Positions 40,545 through 50,776 of a DNA stretch of 64,000 nucleotides are shown piece by piece (position 1 is the first letter of the stretch; each line of letters begins with the position of its first letter). The notes beneath the pieces are model-generated. The model saw only the letters and a program-made list of their open reading frames with translations. It was not told the DNA's origin and searched no databases. Source of the DNA: Trichomonas vaginalis G3 (lineage: Eukaryota; Parabasalia; Trichomonadida; Trichomonadidae); NCBI RefSeq assembly GCF_026262505.1, contig NC_067206.1, positions 4,926,879 through 4,990,878 on the forward strand, given 5' to 3'. A program made the translations under genes and the position numbers.

Positions 40545-41142
40545 CTATCTTAGCGAGTTCATATTCTCTAAATTCTCTCTTTAAATCTTCTTGTTTCCAT
40601 TGGTCTAGTTCGTATGGAGAGTCTCTATAACCATAATATATCTCACGTTCATGTTCTAATTGTTTTTCGCACATTTTTCTAACTTCTTGTTCGAACAAAT
40701 GTTTTGCATTCTCTACTGTATCTTCGAGTTCTTCTTCATCTAACTTCTCATGAACTTTCTTGTCTATGGAATCCATAATTTTTCCAACTGCTATGCAATA
40801 TTTTGGAGAAGCCCACATTGCTATATAGTTTATAAGTCTTGGGTCTACATACGTTCCTCTAACCTGTTTGATTTCATCAGGAATTCCTGCATGAATTTTT
40901 GTAAAAAAGCAACCGCCGGAATTCAGACGGTTGCTATATTCTTCACAAAATGCCTTATAATACTCTTCCCAGGACTTATTTTCCAACAACTTTCTAAAGT
41001 CTTTCCTAAACTGCTGACACATATTTGTTGCATTTATATAACCATCCTTGTCTCTACGTAAGACTTCAATACCGTTATAAGTGCCTTTTGTGAATGTTTC
41101 GCCATTAGATTTGTTAGTGAATGTTTTTGCTTCGACTGACAT
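40480..41142 (-). CDS. KilA-N domain protein 2, 220 aa
   Basis: Clear KilA-N domain: VLRRDKDGYINATNMCQQF at the start of the fold and YVDPRLINYIAMWASPKYC at its end (about residues 28-125). A charged coiled-coil C-terminus (about 130-220) follows. KilA-N proteins are DNA-binding factors common in phages, large DNA viruses and Polinton relatives. The frame is whole. TCATTATTTTTGC follows the stop. The A/T-rich leader has AACTAACGTTATTTTTC. Confidence 0.85.
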   Translation of the reverse strand: MSVEAKTFTNKSNGETFTKGTYNGIEVLRRDKDGYINATNMCQQFRKDFRKLLENKSWEEYYKAFCEEYSNRLNSGGCFFTKIHAGIPDEIKQVRGTYVDPRLINYIAMWASPKYCIAVGKIMDSIDKKVHEKLDEEELEDTVENAKHLFEQEVRKMCEKQLEHEREIYYGYRDSPYELDQWKQEDLKREFREYELAKIALEAAEKKLKVWGRFVQKYCE

Positions 41143-41319
41143 TTCTGTTCTTACCTACAAGATAAAAAGTTAGAAAAAAATAAAACTAACGTTATTTTTC
41201 TATCATTAAGAAATACATGAAAATTCATTATTTTTGTTCATTTATGTTAAAATTTATGGTACCTTTAATGATATCATGACTGTTCTCGTTCATGTCTGAT
41301 TTACATCTAATGAAAAAGT

Positions 41320-42405
41320 TTAGAAGAATTTTCTTATTCTTTCTGGCATGTTTTTATCTTTCCAATACTCCCGCTCTAATGGTCCCAGATGAGTTGGTTT
41401 AGATTCTCTCAAGTTCTTAGATGGTATAACATCTTCAACGCCTCCTTCATATCTTACTTTATAAGTGTCATCGTTTGTGTTATAGCCAAGTATTTCAATA
41501 ACCACTCCTCGCTTTGCTTCGTCAATGGTTTCAGCAAGTTTGCCATTACTACTTTCGACTAATTTATGACGAGGATAAAACGCAATAGAGTCGTCAGCAG
41601 CTTTTATAAGATATCCATTACCTTGCGTAGAGTCTACGATATAATAATTTCGACTTAACCTTAAACGTTTCTTTGTCAACGGTTTGTCGTCAAGAACTAC
41701 ACGAACTTTTGTACCAGGAATGAGGGTAAATTGTGTTGAATTTCTGATATTTTGTGTTTGGCTTCGTTTCTTTTGTATATACTTTTCTTCTTGTTGTTGT
41801 GTCATTGAATTTGGTGTATGTCCTGTTGTAGAATGTGTTGAGGAATTATATACTTCGAGAAAGTGTTTCATTGTTTCTTCGGTAAAGTCTCGCTCTTGGT
41901 TTAAATCTCTGAGAGTCCTTATGAAGCGGTTTATGATGCCGAGTATGTTATGGTTATGGTCTTCAGTAGTGTAGTGAGTTATGTTATGCTTAATGAGAAA
42001 ATCTGTGATTTCATTGCTGAGGTATGCACTGTCTTGGTCTGATGTTAAAGTACTTGGCTATGTTCTGCTACAAACTTTTGTAAAACTCTTAACACTTCAC
42101 GAGTTCCTTTATTCATCATTATATACGCAAAAGCTTTGCGAGTGTTAACATTAATGAAGATGAGGAATGGTTTATGTCCTCCTTTTCTGCTTTGAATGAG
42201 AGTGTCAAATTGTTATGCGTCAGGAGTGTTGGAGTAAAATTGGTAAAAAGTAGTCGTAAGGGTTTATTTTTGTTTGATGTACAACATTTTTGTCAAAGAA
42301 CTTTTTAACTTCAGCTCTGTTAGTAAATCCCCAACTTTTTGCTGCTTCATTGAACTTCTTAAATGACCTCCATGGATGTTGTTCGAATACTTCTTTCAAG
42401 CTCAT
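41320..42405 (-). pseudogene. Polinton A retroviral-type integrase, broken
   Basis: The N-terminal part has a helical zinc-binding-like region (RAEVKKFFDKNVVHQTK). The core's last helix region is visible as VYNSSTHSTTGHTPNSM, and the C-terminus is an SH3/chromo-like fold (YKVRYEGGVEDVIPSKNLR) typical of Polinton integrases. It would join the element to the target, giving the 5-bp duplications seen. About three breaks. A fragment of a sister gene's C-terminal end lies in the centre of element B (25978-26155). Confidence 0.78.
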
Positions 42406-42424
42406 TTATGTAAAGTTAAAGATT

Positions 42425-45400
42425 TCATTGAACACGGTACCATGCGAATACAGTCACAAATGGTGGCATATAATCTGCACCCGAGCCTGTTGGATTTGTT
42501 GTGAAAGTGTGTGAATGATTTCCTCCTGGTTCAGTTGGTCGAAAAATCTTTTTTGCTGAATTGTTATAAGATGGAGATAAAACGTCATTGCCAGCTTCAT
42601 ATTCTGAGTTGTATAATGGGTGGTCTCTTAATGAGTGGCTATGGTCGCCAGAAAAGTTTGTAGTTCCTGTATGAGTGTGCGGTGGAAGGTTTGCTTCTTT
42701 AATTTTCTTCGAACCACCTGTTTGCTTTGAATATCTAGCACAGTATAAGAATTTGTCTACAATCTGCTTCCACGTACCAAAACCTAAAACACTTGCTGGA
42801 TTTGTTGAGTTCATTGACGTATAAATAGAGCCTATAGGATATAATGTTTGAAGTATTTCAGTCTTTAATGTTTGAAGCTCTGTTTTGTCTGCTTTCTTAT
42901 CTAACATTGTTGGTAGTTCATATGCTTCAAAGTTTCTGACATGACCTTCGATATTCCTGCAACTGTTATCTAAATTGTTAAGAGTATCTTTTACGCTTGT
43001 ACTTGGATTTTCTAATGGTGCACTTGAACCAAGGGTATAGTTCAATATTATGTCGTCTGCTCTAACAGTAGTGAAGGATTTATGTGTATGGTTCTTGTCA
43101 GCTTTATTATCATATAAATCTTGAGCAGTGAATTTAACATTATTTTCATCATCCATGACATAAACATTTTTACAGCTAATTTCTTTCTTCGTTGTTATGT
43201 TTTCATTCGATGTTAAACCTTGTGGAAAGTTAGGAGGTTTATAATATAAAGCAGCCGCGTGCGGCGGGGCTCCGCCCTCCCCACCAGTTCCTTCAACCGT
43301 TCCTTCAATACTTTCTATAGCAACAGTTGAGAAGGAGTTATGTGTATGTTCTTTATCTGCTTTTTTATCTAACATTGCTGGTAGTTTTATATGTTTCAAA
43401 GTTTCTGACATGACCTTCAATGTTCATACATTTACTATTTAAGGAGTTTAGTGTATCTTTTACGCTTGTACTTGGATTTTCTAATGGTGCACTTGAACCA
43501 AGGGTAATAGTTCAATATTATGTCGTCTGCTCTAACAGTAGTGAAGGATTCATGTGTATGGTTCTTGTCAGCTTTACTATTTAATGTAGCTTGAAGTTCA
43601 TTTATATCGGAGATATTGTGTTTATGAGATTTCAAAACTTTGTTCGTTGCGTCAAGTTCATCTTTGTCAGCTTTACTTTTAATAGCATCTTCAAAAGTTA
43701 TTTTTGCCTTAACTCTCAATGTAAATCTTGGTTCAACTAATACACCGTTAACAAAGAAGTATGAAGCATAAATTTCATTGTTATAACCAAATGCTTCTGG
43801 TGCTTTACCTGTGTCATACTGTACAGTACAGTGTATGTCATAACCTTTAGCACGAATGAATTTATATCTTCTTTCATTAACATCTTCAGTGCTTATTTGT
43901 TCATCCTGTGTTAAATATCCATGGTAGTCCGTTATAATCTGTTCGTCTGAACTTATATAATGAACATGGTTTTTATCTGCTTTTTCGGCTAATTTCTCTT
44001 CTATCTCATTTATTTCAAGTTCATACCTACCACCACCTCCCGAAGAAGTATTTTTCTTCAGCTCTTGAAGAACGTCCACTTCGCCATCTTTGGTGTCAAT
44101 AATGAGACTTTGAGTTAAAACCTTTCCTGTCTTAATGGATGTTTGTAAAACTTCTTCTTCACCGTGTTCGGGGTCATGGTCGTCATCATATCTTGTGAAA
44201 TCAGAGATGTTGTCATACATTAAGCATATCTGTCTCAAAAGTTCTGCTATTTGAAACTGGAACGAAAGATATACAGAACTTTCATCATCTCCTAAAGTCA
44301 AGTCTGCTTTCTTAAGTATTTCTTGAATGTATGCAATGAGAACAGAGTACCTTGGAAAATATTCGAACAATATTTCATTAGCTGTTGTTTTGGTGGTTCT
44401 TCTGGAGTTTCTGTTGGAGTTTCTGCATCTCTTGACTTCAATGCTCTTGCTCTCAAAGACCTAAATGTTAGAGCACCAGGTTTTACAAAGGACTTTATAA
44501 ATGCTTTAATAGTTACTGGTAAGTTATTGTTAGCATTAAGTAAGTTCCTTATGCTTCCATCATGTACGTCCATAGCACTATGTAAAAAATCTATACTTTT
44601 CTTGTAGTCAGCAATAGACTGACTGTGATTTTTTAAAGATTTGTCAATACCTTTAAGCCAATCTTCATGCATGTCTGATACTGAGCCAAGAATATCATTT
44701 GCTTCCTTTAGAGTATTTTGTGCTTCTCGTAAAGTATCCAATCTCGTACGTGCATTGTTTGCTATATGTCTTACAGTATCTATTTGACTCCTTGTTTCTT
44801 GCATCCAACCAGATAAAGTTTTAATAGTATCCGAACCATTTGAAATGAAGTTCAAAGCATTTTTAACGTCATCTAAAACTTCTTCACCAAGTACTGCCCA
44901 TATCTTTCCGATTTGGTATTGAAGAACTCCATATGAAGCAGCTGTTAAACCAGTATTTATAAGGTTCCATATCCATGATTTAGCATTTTTTCCATCCTTT
45001 CCATCTTCACCATTCAAACCGTTTTCGCCTTGAGGTCCTTGTATTCCTTGTATTCCTTGTGGTCCTTGAGGTCCGGTGTCACCCTTCTCTCCTTTCAGTT
45101 CATCTTTATGTTCGTTATAATATTCTAATGTCATAAGGTGTACATCATTACTGCTACCAGCAACGCCGAGAATTTGTTTCTCATTCATGACTAAATTCTT
45201 TAGGCATTTAATGTTGTCGTCAAATCGAAAGCTCTTTAACAATTCAATGAGAACATTTAATACTTTCACTAATGAGGCATCTACTGTAGAATTTATATAT
45301 TGCACCGTTCCATCATTTATGATGGGAACCTTGCTTGTTGTAATGAATGGGTCATAAGTGTTAAAAGTATCGAAATCAATGACTTTTTTAGTTTTTCCAT

Positions 45401-45509
45401 CGTCAATGACTAAATCATTGCCTTCAATGGTTAAAGTTGAGTTTTCGTTTACTAGTTCATGTGCTCTTCTTGCTTCATTTGTTTCATACGCATATGCAGC
45501 AATAGTCAT
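42425..45509 (-). pseudogene. Fibre-like protein with collagen and tail-collar domains, broken
   Basis: Order of parts from the N-terminus: a head region; a collagen-like run of Gly-x-y (GDTGPQGPQGIQGIQGPQG); a helical coiled-coil stretch; several copies of an ADKNHTH(K/E)SFTTV repeat; and a C-terminus like phage baseplate/tail-collar proteins (YPIGSIYTSMNSTNPASVLG, His-rich PPHTHTG and GNHSHTF, and MPPFVTVFAWYR). This is the build of a trimeric receptor-binding fibre. About two breaks. Two related segments of ~170 bp in the middle show an internal duplication. It suggests that the ancestral element made particles with a host-attachment organ. Confidence 0.75.
43254..43277 (-). repeat. Double-hairpin element 3
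   Basis: Minus strand: GGGC-GGA-GCCC, one-base spacer, GCCGC-AC-GCGGC. The hairpin order is swapped relative to other copies. It lies in frame in the fibre gene (reads GEGGAPPHAA). Confidence 0.75.
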
Positions 45510-45526
45510 ATTTTAATGAGAATAAA
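45510..45526. promoter_or_regulatory. Compact divergent promoter
   Basis: A 17-bp spacer between the fibre gene and the next plus-strand gene, containing GAGAATAAA as at 459-476. Confidence 0.45.
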
Positions 45527-46497
45527 ATGTTGTTCTATTTGCAAAGTACAGACCCAAACGAATACGGGACAGTAAAGCTACAAACAAACTTAGGTCTTCA
45601 GAATGAAGCGCTTGCTTTCAGAGTTGTTGACTTCAATACTATCGCAACTTTTGTCATAACAGATGAAACAGATTTCATAGAGATTGAAATAGATGACAAA
45701 AGAAGTGTTATAACATTTCCTAATAGAGCTGGGTATAGAATAGATAAAATTGCTGGAGTGTTAAATGCTCTCATAAATGAAGAAACTATTGACAACATAG
45801 ATGTCGAACTCTCTTCTGAGGGAACATTGAAGTTCAGCAGCGAGAAAGAGTTTAAGATACCAAGAATGAGTCATAGAGTACAACTTCTTTTGGGTGCATA
45901 CCATATGACATTTCCTTTGAAAAGTGTTGACAAAACGATTGAGATGAAATCTGTTCCATACGTATGTTAATGGTAATTGTTTGTACATTGAGTCAAAAAA
46001 TAGCTAATGTCACAGGTATTTCAGGAGTTAATAGTAAAGGTTCAGTAGAATATAAGTCTTTCTGTTATGCAGTCAATTCAATGTTCATTCCAAACGTTCC
46101 TGTCATAGCAACTCATTTAGGTAAATGGGTTCGCATTAGTCCTCATAATTTGAAAGACATGCAATTCAGACTTGTTGACTTTCAAGGAGAGCCTGTAGAA
46201 CTGAAGGCACCAGTGCGAATGACTGTTGAAGTTGACTTTTTAGAAAATATTAAATGCAAACAGCTTACAAGAGAACTCAGAGCTAAAAATATAAAGTATG
46301 AATGTTATGTATTAGGTCATGAACTTTGGTTGTTGCTGTTTGATGAAACAAATGAGTTAGTTATGTCAGTCAAGAGAACAGAAAAATATTGTGTTAGTGA
46401 AAACTGCACCAAGTCAATAAGATTAGGTTTGCATTATGAAGATGAGTTCGATAGTGTTGAAGAAGTTTTGGACAGATATTACAAATTGCTAACTTGA
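45527..46497 (+). pseudogene. Minor structural-type gene in two overlapping frames
   Basis: Two open frames, 45527-45970 and 45964-46497, overlap by a few bases. The first is beta-rich and starts MLFYLQSTDPNEYG. The second contains ISPHNLKDMQFRLVDFQGEP followed by a VRMTVEVDF strand, a pattern seen at the end of many Polinton minor capsid proteins. They may be one broken gene or two coupled genes; I lean to one gene with about one break. It is divergent from the fibre gene. The role in the virion is inferred. Confidence 0.45.
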
Positions 46498-46513
46498 AAT
46501 TTTTTTGACTGAC

Positions 46514-46539
46514 GGCGCAAAGCGCCAAGACCGAAGGTC
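46514..46539 (+). repeat. Double-hairpin element 4
   Basis: GGCGC-AAA-GCGCC, spacer AA, GACC-GAA-GGTC. It lies between the stops of two convergent genes. It is a near twin of element 5, differing in the first loop. Confidence 0.85.
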
Positions 46540-46548
46540 CTGACTGCT

Positions 46549-47190
46549 TTAATTTACTAAAACATATTTCAAGCAAAGTTTATATTCTGTTGAAAGTTTT
46601 GTATACTCGTTCGAATATTTATACTTAAACTCAACTCCTGTAATTCCTGGTGTTTCAATGATGCGGATGTTACCTATTTTCATGAATAGTGGAGTTTGAC
46701 CACAGCATTCGATTTCAGGGTCGAGATAGTCAATGACACATTGTTTCCCTGTTATTCGTGAGATAACATTTTCAAGGTCCTCCTTTGTTAGAATTATTTG
46801 GTTCTTACTTATAAGATTTGTCAAAAGCTTCTTATCGTCTTTGAGTAAAATTGTTTGGTATAACTGAAGAAGGTAATGGTCTACGTTATCTGAAGGATTT
46901 GTTTGAACATTTGTGTAAGGGTTGTCGTTGGCTTCTCTTGAAAGAACTTGGTCCAGTGGTGGATACTCTAACTTAACATCTGATGTAGCGTTAGCGTTTG
47001 AAGCTGTGTTTAAATTCACGGCGCCATGCGCCAAGACCGAAGGTCCCGACTTAAGATCTGGTTCTTTTTCTTTCAAACACTCCGAACTATAGTTCTTTAT
47101 GACAATATTGTTTGTCGTTCGTGAGTCAACATTTGATGTTGGTTCAATTGGAACATTAACGGCACCAGCTAAGATGGATTTGCTTCTCAT
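46549..47190 (-). CDS. Polinton accessory protein, 213 aa
   Basis: Orthologue of the gene cut by the left window edge (shared EIECCG/DISCCG motif). The N-terminal ~90 residues are variable and Asn/Ser-rich and contain an in-frame double-hairpin insertion (reads SGPSVLAHGAVN). The C-terminal ~120 residues are the conserved part. The frame is open throughout despite the insertion. It is divergent from a small plus-strand gene across 25 bp. The function is unknown. Confidence 0.5.
   Translation of the reverse strand: MRSKSILAGAVNVPIEPTSNVDSRTTNNIVIKNYSSECLKEKEPDLKSGPSVLAHGAVNLNTASNANATSDVKLEYPPLDQVLSREANDNPYTNVQTNPSDNVDHYLLQLYQTILLKDDKKLLTNLISKNQIILTKEDLENVISRITGKQCVIDYLDPEIECCGQTPLFMKIGNIRIIETPGITGVEFKYKYSNEYTKLSTEYKLCLKYVLVN
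47020..47045 (+). repeat. Double-hairpin element 5
   Basis: GGCGC-CAT-GCGCC, spacer AA, GACC-GAA-GGTC. It is in frame within the 213-aa gene. Confidence 0.85.
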
Positions 47191-47215
47191 TTCATATAGA
47201 ATAAAAACCTTTTAT
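47191..47215. promoter_or_regulatory. Compact divergent promoter
   Basis: A 25-bp spacer with ATAGAATAAAAACC, matching the AGAATAAA core of the other two divergent spacers. Confidence 0.45.
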
Positions 47216-47600
47216 ATGTATGAAATGAACAATATACTCGACAAGGGTTTGAATGTAAAGCTAACGAATGAAAATATTGTTGAATTCACTGAGACAGGTG
47301 CTGTGTATAAAGATGTAGAACTACTGAACAAAAGAGCAAAGGGAAGAAGCAGGAATATGAACAAAGGTGGAAGCCTATAAAAATTTATGTCAATGATGGC
47401 TCAGGAGGTTCAAACATAAAGTATGCAGAAAGTTATAGAGTTATGCTCTCAAAGGTGAAAAGCCTTCATTTAAGAACAGCTATTCTAACGCATATCCTCA
47501 AAAGCTAACGGATGGGGAAGTGGATGATATGAATGACAGCAAAAATATTAACAGAAATGGCGACAGAGATGCATGGAATTTGTTTACCATCAGTCAATTG
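47216..47600 (+). pseudogene. Small Polinton gene, broken
   Basis: Starts MYEMNNILDKGLNVKLTNEN and holds the same position as the intact 139-aa gene at 477-896. About two breaks. The 3' end is not clear. Confidence 0.4.
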
Positions 47601-48499
47601 AAGGTTAAACTTTTAAAACAATGTTGGTCGTTCCCCATGGAATATTTTTGACTTTAATGGTATTAGTCATGATATGAATCTCAAGGTATGAACGAGGAGA
47701 GATGAGAGACTTATATGCTTCCCAATTTCTTCAAAAGGTAATGTTATACCTGACTGTTTCCAAATGAGTTCAATATCATAAGCGTGAGAAACCTTGAAAG
47801 ATAACGAAGTCAGTTATGACGTTTTATGTTTAAAGCAAGAAAACTCCATGTTTGCATAAGTATTGCTACAGTTAAATGGTAATGTCTGACTTTAGTTATG
47901 ATGTTAGCTAATGATGAGTCTGGTTTTGACACTAAACCTTTTCCGGCGAAGTCGTCACAAACGAGCAGAGTGTTTGAAGGATACTTTTTGAAGGGGTATT
48001 TTGAAAGTTTTGATAGAATGTAGTTTGTAAGTCGTTTCATATCGTAAACTCCTGAGTATTGACGTAAGTGGTGTTTGTCAATAATTCTTTCCATCTCCTC
48101 AGAAGTCTTTTGCATTCCTGACTGTATGAACTCTACGATGGCATAATATTTCCTCTTACGTCGAATGTAACGTTGAAGAAATTCAATGAGTTCACTGTCT
48201 GGAACTTTAACGATAGAGGCTGAACTTTTGACATAAATGTTTTCGCTGTTGAGTCCATAGAGTCTGAAGTTGCTGATATAATGATTTGGTCATAGTAAGA
48301 GTCGTTTCCTAAACGCTCTGTTATGAGTAGATTGACGAATGAGGTTAAATGTCTTACCTGAACCCATCTTTCCACAATAGAAATACACACCATTTGAACA
48401 GAATTCATAATCTTTGCTGAAAGGAAGAATAAGAGAAGAGTTAAGTTTGTCTGTAGTTTCATTCATGTCTTCATCTACATCATGTATTAAATGCTTCAT
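47601..48499 (-). pseudogene. Packaging ATPase (HerA/FtsK type), broken
   Basis: The Walker A motif is clear (FYCGKMGSGKTFNLI) near the N-terminus, and the Walker B block (TLLVCDDFAGKG) is clear downstream, followed by HYHLTVAILMQ, the usual sensor region of genome-packaging ATPases of Polintons and adeno-/NCLDV-type viruses. It would pump DNA into capsids. About four breaks. It is divergent from the next plus-strand remnant. Confidence 0.75.
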
Positions 48500-48593
48500 T
48501 TTATCTCCATTAAAAAATGCAAGTCAGAAATATTCAGAAACATAGCACCGAGTCTAACTGACAAGAGTATAAAGATTATACTATGAACATGTT

Positions 48594-49395
48594 ATGATGA
48601 AACCAACCAAAATTCAAGAAAGTCAGTATACTTATGAATATCCAAGAACACTGGGTAGAGTATGTAGGAGGTGAGAAAGCTATTGAAAATCAGACAGGTT
48701 CGAAGTATTCCAGCAGGAAACAATATTATTGAAGAACTTTTAATGTTTTGAGATATAATGATGAAACAAAGAAGCAAGATAGTTTCCTGTTGCTGTGTAT
48801 GTGAACCTAGACACAGGAGATGACATGAAAGTTTTAACACAAAGCTTCAAACGGTAGTGAGAAACAACTGACTGCGGAAGGGCATCCATTACCTTCAGAA
48901 GTTACCATAGCAAAATTTTTGAAACAAACTCAATAGATTTTAAAGTCATCTGCAAAGAAGTCAGGATTTACATTTAATGAAGCAGATGTATATTCGAATG
49001 AAAACTTCAAAGCTATTGCATGGTTAGATAATGACGATTGCTTTAAGAAAATCTTTAAATTCAGTGGACTCAAAGATGTCAATAGATGACCTTCGTGGAA
49101 TGTTACCATCGACGTTTACAGTAGAAGGTTCAGCAGGATTGCTTACAAGATTGTCAATTGGTGGTATTTGGTCTCGTGAGAACATTGTTATAAAATCCAG
49201 TATAAGTGAATTTGCTGAAGAATCTATATTATGTCTTTCAAACTATATGTATTCGCCGCCAAGCATTATAGTATAACAAACTTTGTCAGTAAGTTTAACA
49301 TAAGACTTGTCGAACCTTCTTCAATGAAAGATGTTGTGCTACCTAAAGATGGAAAGGATGGACTCATTATTGAGATGATTTTAATAGCATATTAA
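48594..49395 (+). pseudogene. Minor structural-type gene, broken
   Basis: Begins MMKPTKIQESQYTYEYPR. A middle piece reads FTVEGSAGLLTRLSIGGIW, and the end (LPKDGKDGLIIEM) matches the C-terminus of the gene at 13288-14118. It is thus a second member of that family in the same element. About four breaks. Confidence 0.45.
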
Positions 49396-49620
49396 ATGAG
49401 CTTGTTCTTGAAGGTCATTCATGATGAAATAACTGTTGTAGAAGATGTTAGCAATTGTTCAGACATTTTGAAGCGTATAGATGATATAAGAAATAAGTTA
49501 GATAGACCGCAAAGCGGTGAGGGCGAAGCCCGTGAGAACGCTTATGTTTCATTGACTTTCTCCAGTAACGAGAACTTTTATGAGATAATATTGAAGAGAG
49601 ATGATTTTAATATGGGGTAA
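49396..49620 (+). CDS. Small Polinton protein, 74 aa
   Basis: Starts MSLFLKVIHDEITVVEDVSN directly at the end of the previous gene and stops directly before the next, so it is part of a tight plus-strand cluster. It contains an in-frame double-hairpin insertion (reads PQSGEGEAREN). The family is unknown. Confidence 0.45.
   Translation: MSLFLKVIHDEITVVEDVSNCSDILKRIDDIRNKLDRPQSGEGEARENAYVSLTFSSNENFYEIILKRDDFNMG
49506..49531 (+). repeat. Double-hairpin element 6
   Basis: ACCGC-AAA-GCGGT, spacer GA, GGGC-GAA-GCCC. It is in frame in the 74-aa gene. Confidence 0.85.
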
Positions 49621-50146
49621 ATGGTAGCTTGGGCAGCTTTAGGCGCAATGGGAACAAAAGCATTAGCATTTGGAGCAAAAGCACTTGGAGCTTATGACGC
49701 AGTAAATAAAATGAGTGGAGAAGGGTTCAAAGACATTAGATGCAAATAAAGGAAAGATTGGAGGCTGGGTTGCAAAGAAGTTAAGATTAAATAAAATGGG
49801 GCTCATAAATAAAGCATCCAATTTGGTTGCGACTGAGTCAGAAAATGCTTTAGGAAAGGACGATGAGTTTGCAAAACACGCAAAAGACTTTAATGACCAG
49901 ATGAAAGGTGAAACAATGCATTTAAATAGAGTCGATGGAACTAAAGAAAATGTTTCTTCTCCACCAGTAGTTCTTCCGTATGGTCCCTATGGAATGTATG
50001 GAAACCCTTACGAAAGACCATTTGACCCATTGACTGGTGGAAGTAACTGGTATCATTACGGCCGAAGAAGAAAGACAGTCAAGTTGGAGACAGACGTGAA
50101 GAAAGCAACTAAAAAGAAACCAAGGAAGAGAGTTATAAAGCAATGA
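49621..50146 (+). pseudogene. Hydrophobic-start, basic-tail structural gene, broken
   Basis: Opens with a Gly/Ala-rich amphipathic stretch (MVAWAALGAMGTKALAFGAK), then a charged region, a Tyr/Pro/Gly-rich segment (PYGPYGMYGNPYERP) and a strongly basic end (KKATKKKPRKRVIKQ). The order resembles membrane-active or DNA-linking minor capsid proteins such as adenovirus pVI, by analogy only. About one break. Its last codons lie inside the right terminal repeat. Confidence 0.45.
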
Positions 50147-50776
50147 ATTCAACAGGGTGAAAAAAGAGGTGAGATTTCACCACTTCACCTAAATTTATTT
50201 TTGTGCTATGTTTTCATACGTGTGAGGGTGGTGATATCATTTATTTTTAAGTTTATTTTTATATAAATGACAGAACAAAAGCAACTCATACAAATCGAAA
50301 AATATAACAAACATACATTTAAACATTTATTCTTCCTTCCTGAGCATAACATGTTCTTTCAAATACATCCGAGACCAGTTGACTTTTCATTGACTGTGTA
50401 TAAAGATAGAAATAGTTATATCATATAAACCATACGATGACGAAGGTAAGTTATGTAAATTGTACGTTAAGAAGTTAGAGAAAGTTTATGGCTTCAAGTA
50501 TGACTACAATAGGGTTAACACTGATGATGAAGATATTGAGGAAAATTTATGAGAACATTAGTGAAGTCGTTAGTGAGAACGATAGTGAGAACGTTTATTT
50601 TTTACATTAGTGAGTTCGTTAGTGAATGGTTGGCGGCTTTGTAAATATTTAAGGTTAAGTTAGTGTTGTCGTTTGTGTTGTAAAATATACGTTAACGGTT
50701 TTGTAAAGTGTCAAATTCACATATAATGGGTACGGTGGAACGCAGTGCAACAGTACCCAACTAACCCATACTAACT
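50122..50776. repeat. Polinton A right terminal inverted repeat
   Basis: Inverted match of 9495-10149, ending CCCATACTAACT. It contains the GGTGA-GATT-TCACC palindrome at 50169-50182 and the second copy of the 94-aa gene. The GATAA duplication follows at 50777-50781. Confidence 0.9.
50267..50552 (+). pseudogene. 94-aa terminal gene, right copy, broken
   Basis: Inverted near-copy of 9720-10004 inside the right terminal repeat, with about one break. Confidence 0.75.

Larger units (their letters stand above)
9495..50776. mobile_element. Polinton A (Maverick), broken, hosting element B
   Basis: Flanked by GATAA duplications, it has 655-bp terminal inverted repeats (9495-10149 and 50122-50776) that are nearly identical, which points to recent insertion. 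Without element B it is about 21.4 kb, typical for the family. Hallmark genes present are PolB, retroviral-type integrase, HerA/FtsK-type packaging ATPase and a capsid-type gene, plus KilA-N, fibre and small genes. No adenain-type protease was recognised. Several major genes are broken, with on the order of fifteen or more breaks overall besides the B insertion, so I treat it as a recent fossil. Confidence 0.9.

Noticed and set aside
14179-50146. Adenain-type maturation protease in Polinton A
   Set aside because: I looked for a His-Asp/Glu-Cys arrangement among the small genes and found none convincing; it may be lost or too decayed.
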